Positions 5,403 to 5,487 of a stretch of 5,487 bases of DNA are shown piece by piece (position 1 is the stretch's first letter; each line of letters starts with the position of its first letter). Below the pieces are notes generated by a model. It worked only from the letters and a program-made list of their open reading frames with translations. It did not search any database and was not told the origin of the DNA. Origin of the DNA: Syntrophaceae bacterium UBA6109. GTDB lineage: Bacteria > Desulfobacterota > Syntrophia > Syntrophales > UBA6109. The translations under genes and the position numbers were made by a program. The stretch is from contig DIWJ01000085.1 in assembly GCA_002428445.1 (NCBI GenBank), positions 23,327-28,813 of the forward strand, read 5' to 3'.

Positions 5403-5487
5403 GGCATCACGAACCGTTGATAGTAGTACACAAAGGGGACAAGAAAGAGCAGGCAATCCAAACGATCCAGGATGCCGCCATGGCCGG
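5399..5487 (-). CDS. cdsA: Phosphatidate cytidylyltransferase (CDP-diglyceride synthase), C-terminal 28 residues
   Basis: This membrane enzyme makes CDP-diacylglycerol from phosphatidic acid and CTP, the substrate of the PssA encoded downstream. Only the last 28 codons are in the window. They begin GHGGILDRLD, the end of the CdsA signature in which H-G-G-x-x-D-R-x-D carries conserved acidic residues, and continue with a hydrophobic stretch LLFLVPFVYYY, the final membrane helix, before ending in RFVMP. The codon after the signature is Cys where Ser is usual. The stop TGA overlaps the dxr start as ATGA. The short length limits the call, but the motif and the position just before dxr make it secure. 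Confidence 0.92.
   Translation of the reverse strand, partial: GHGGILDRLDCLLFLVPFVYYYQRFVMP

Noticed and set aside
4149..5420. A 423-codon open frame on the plus strand opposite dxr
   Set aside because: It is antisense to dxr, whose motifs are complete, and its own translation is Arg/Gly/Pro-rich with no recognisable domain. It is an artefact of GC-rich third positions.
5403..5456. Upstream TTG start extending dxr by 18 residues
   Set aside because: It would lie wholly within cdsA coding sequence, and MKILSILGCTGSIG is the normal Dxr N-terminus with an ATGA overlap.

Overview
This window is a compact block of housekeeping genes, all read from the minus strand, so transcription runs from the high-coordinate end to the low one. 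In that order it holds the last 28 codons of cdsA, then complete dxr, rseP, tsaB, psd and pssA, and finally the first 196 codons of asd, which runs off the low-coordinate edge. The DNA is GC-rich. The single-PDZ RseP, the short soluble-type (~213 aa) phosphatidylserine decarboxylase next to a CDP-alcohol type PssA, and the cdsA-dxr-rseP-tsaB order all suggest a Gram-negative bacterium of the Desulfobacterota (former Deltaproteobacteria), perhaps a Syntrophus-like lineage. That placement is inference from gene content and was not confirmed by any search.

Region by region: at 5399-5487 the cdsA end carries the H-G-G-x-x-D-R-x-D tail of the CDP-diglyceride synthetase signature and overlaps dxr by ATGA. 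dxr (4245-5402) makes MEP for isoprenoids. A 145-nt gap follows, holding a degenerate copy of a palindromic repeat and a dubious 25-codon ORF. rseP (2993-4099), the site-2 protease, abuts tsaB (2298-2993) through TGATG. A 206-nt gap (2092-2297) then holds the clearest regulatory signal of the window: a perfect TTGACA with 17-nt spacing to TAAGTT, pointing toward psd, and a leader of about 120 nt with an unusually strong Shine-Dalgarno sequence that does not serve psd itself. psd (1450-2091) and pssA (668-1453) overlap by ATGA. A 78-nt gap with a 12-bp palindrome leads to asd (1-589).

Functionally, CdsA makes CDP-diacylglycerol, PssA turns it into phosphatidylserine and Psd decarboxylates that to phosphatidylethanolamine, so three consecutive steps of PE synthesis are here, split over two likely transcription units. 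The upstream unit also joins isoprenoid precursor supply (Dxr), membrane proteolysis and envelope stress (RseP) and t6A tRNA modification (TsaB). asd, for lysine, threonine, methionine and diaminopimelate, trails the phospholipid pair. No mobile element, CRISPR array, tRNA, rRNA or defence-type gene is visible, and I see no new multi-gene system. The item most worth a second look is the psd leader, with a possible CTG-started 29-codon ORF ending in an ATGA overlap with psd.
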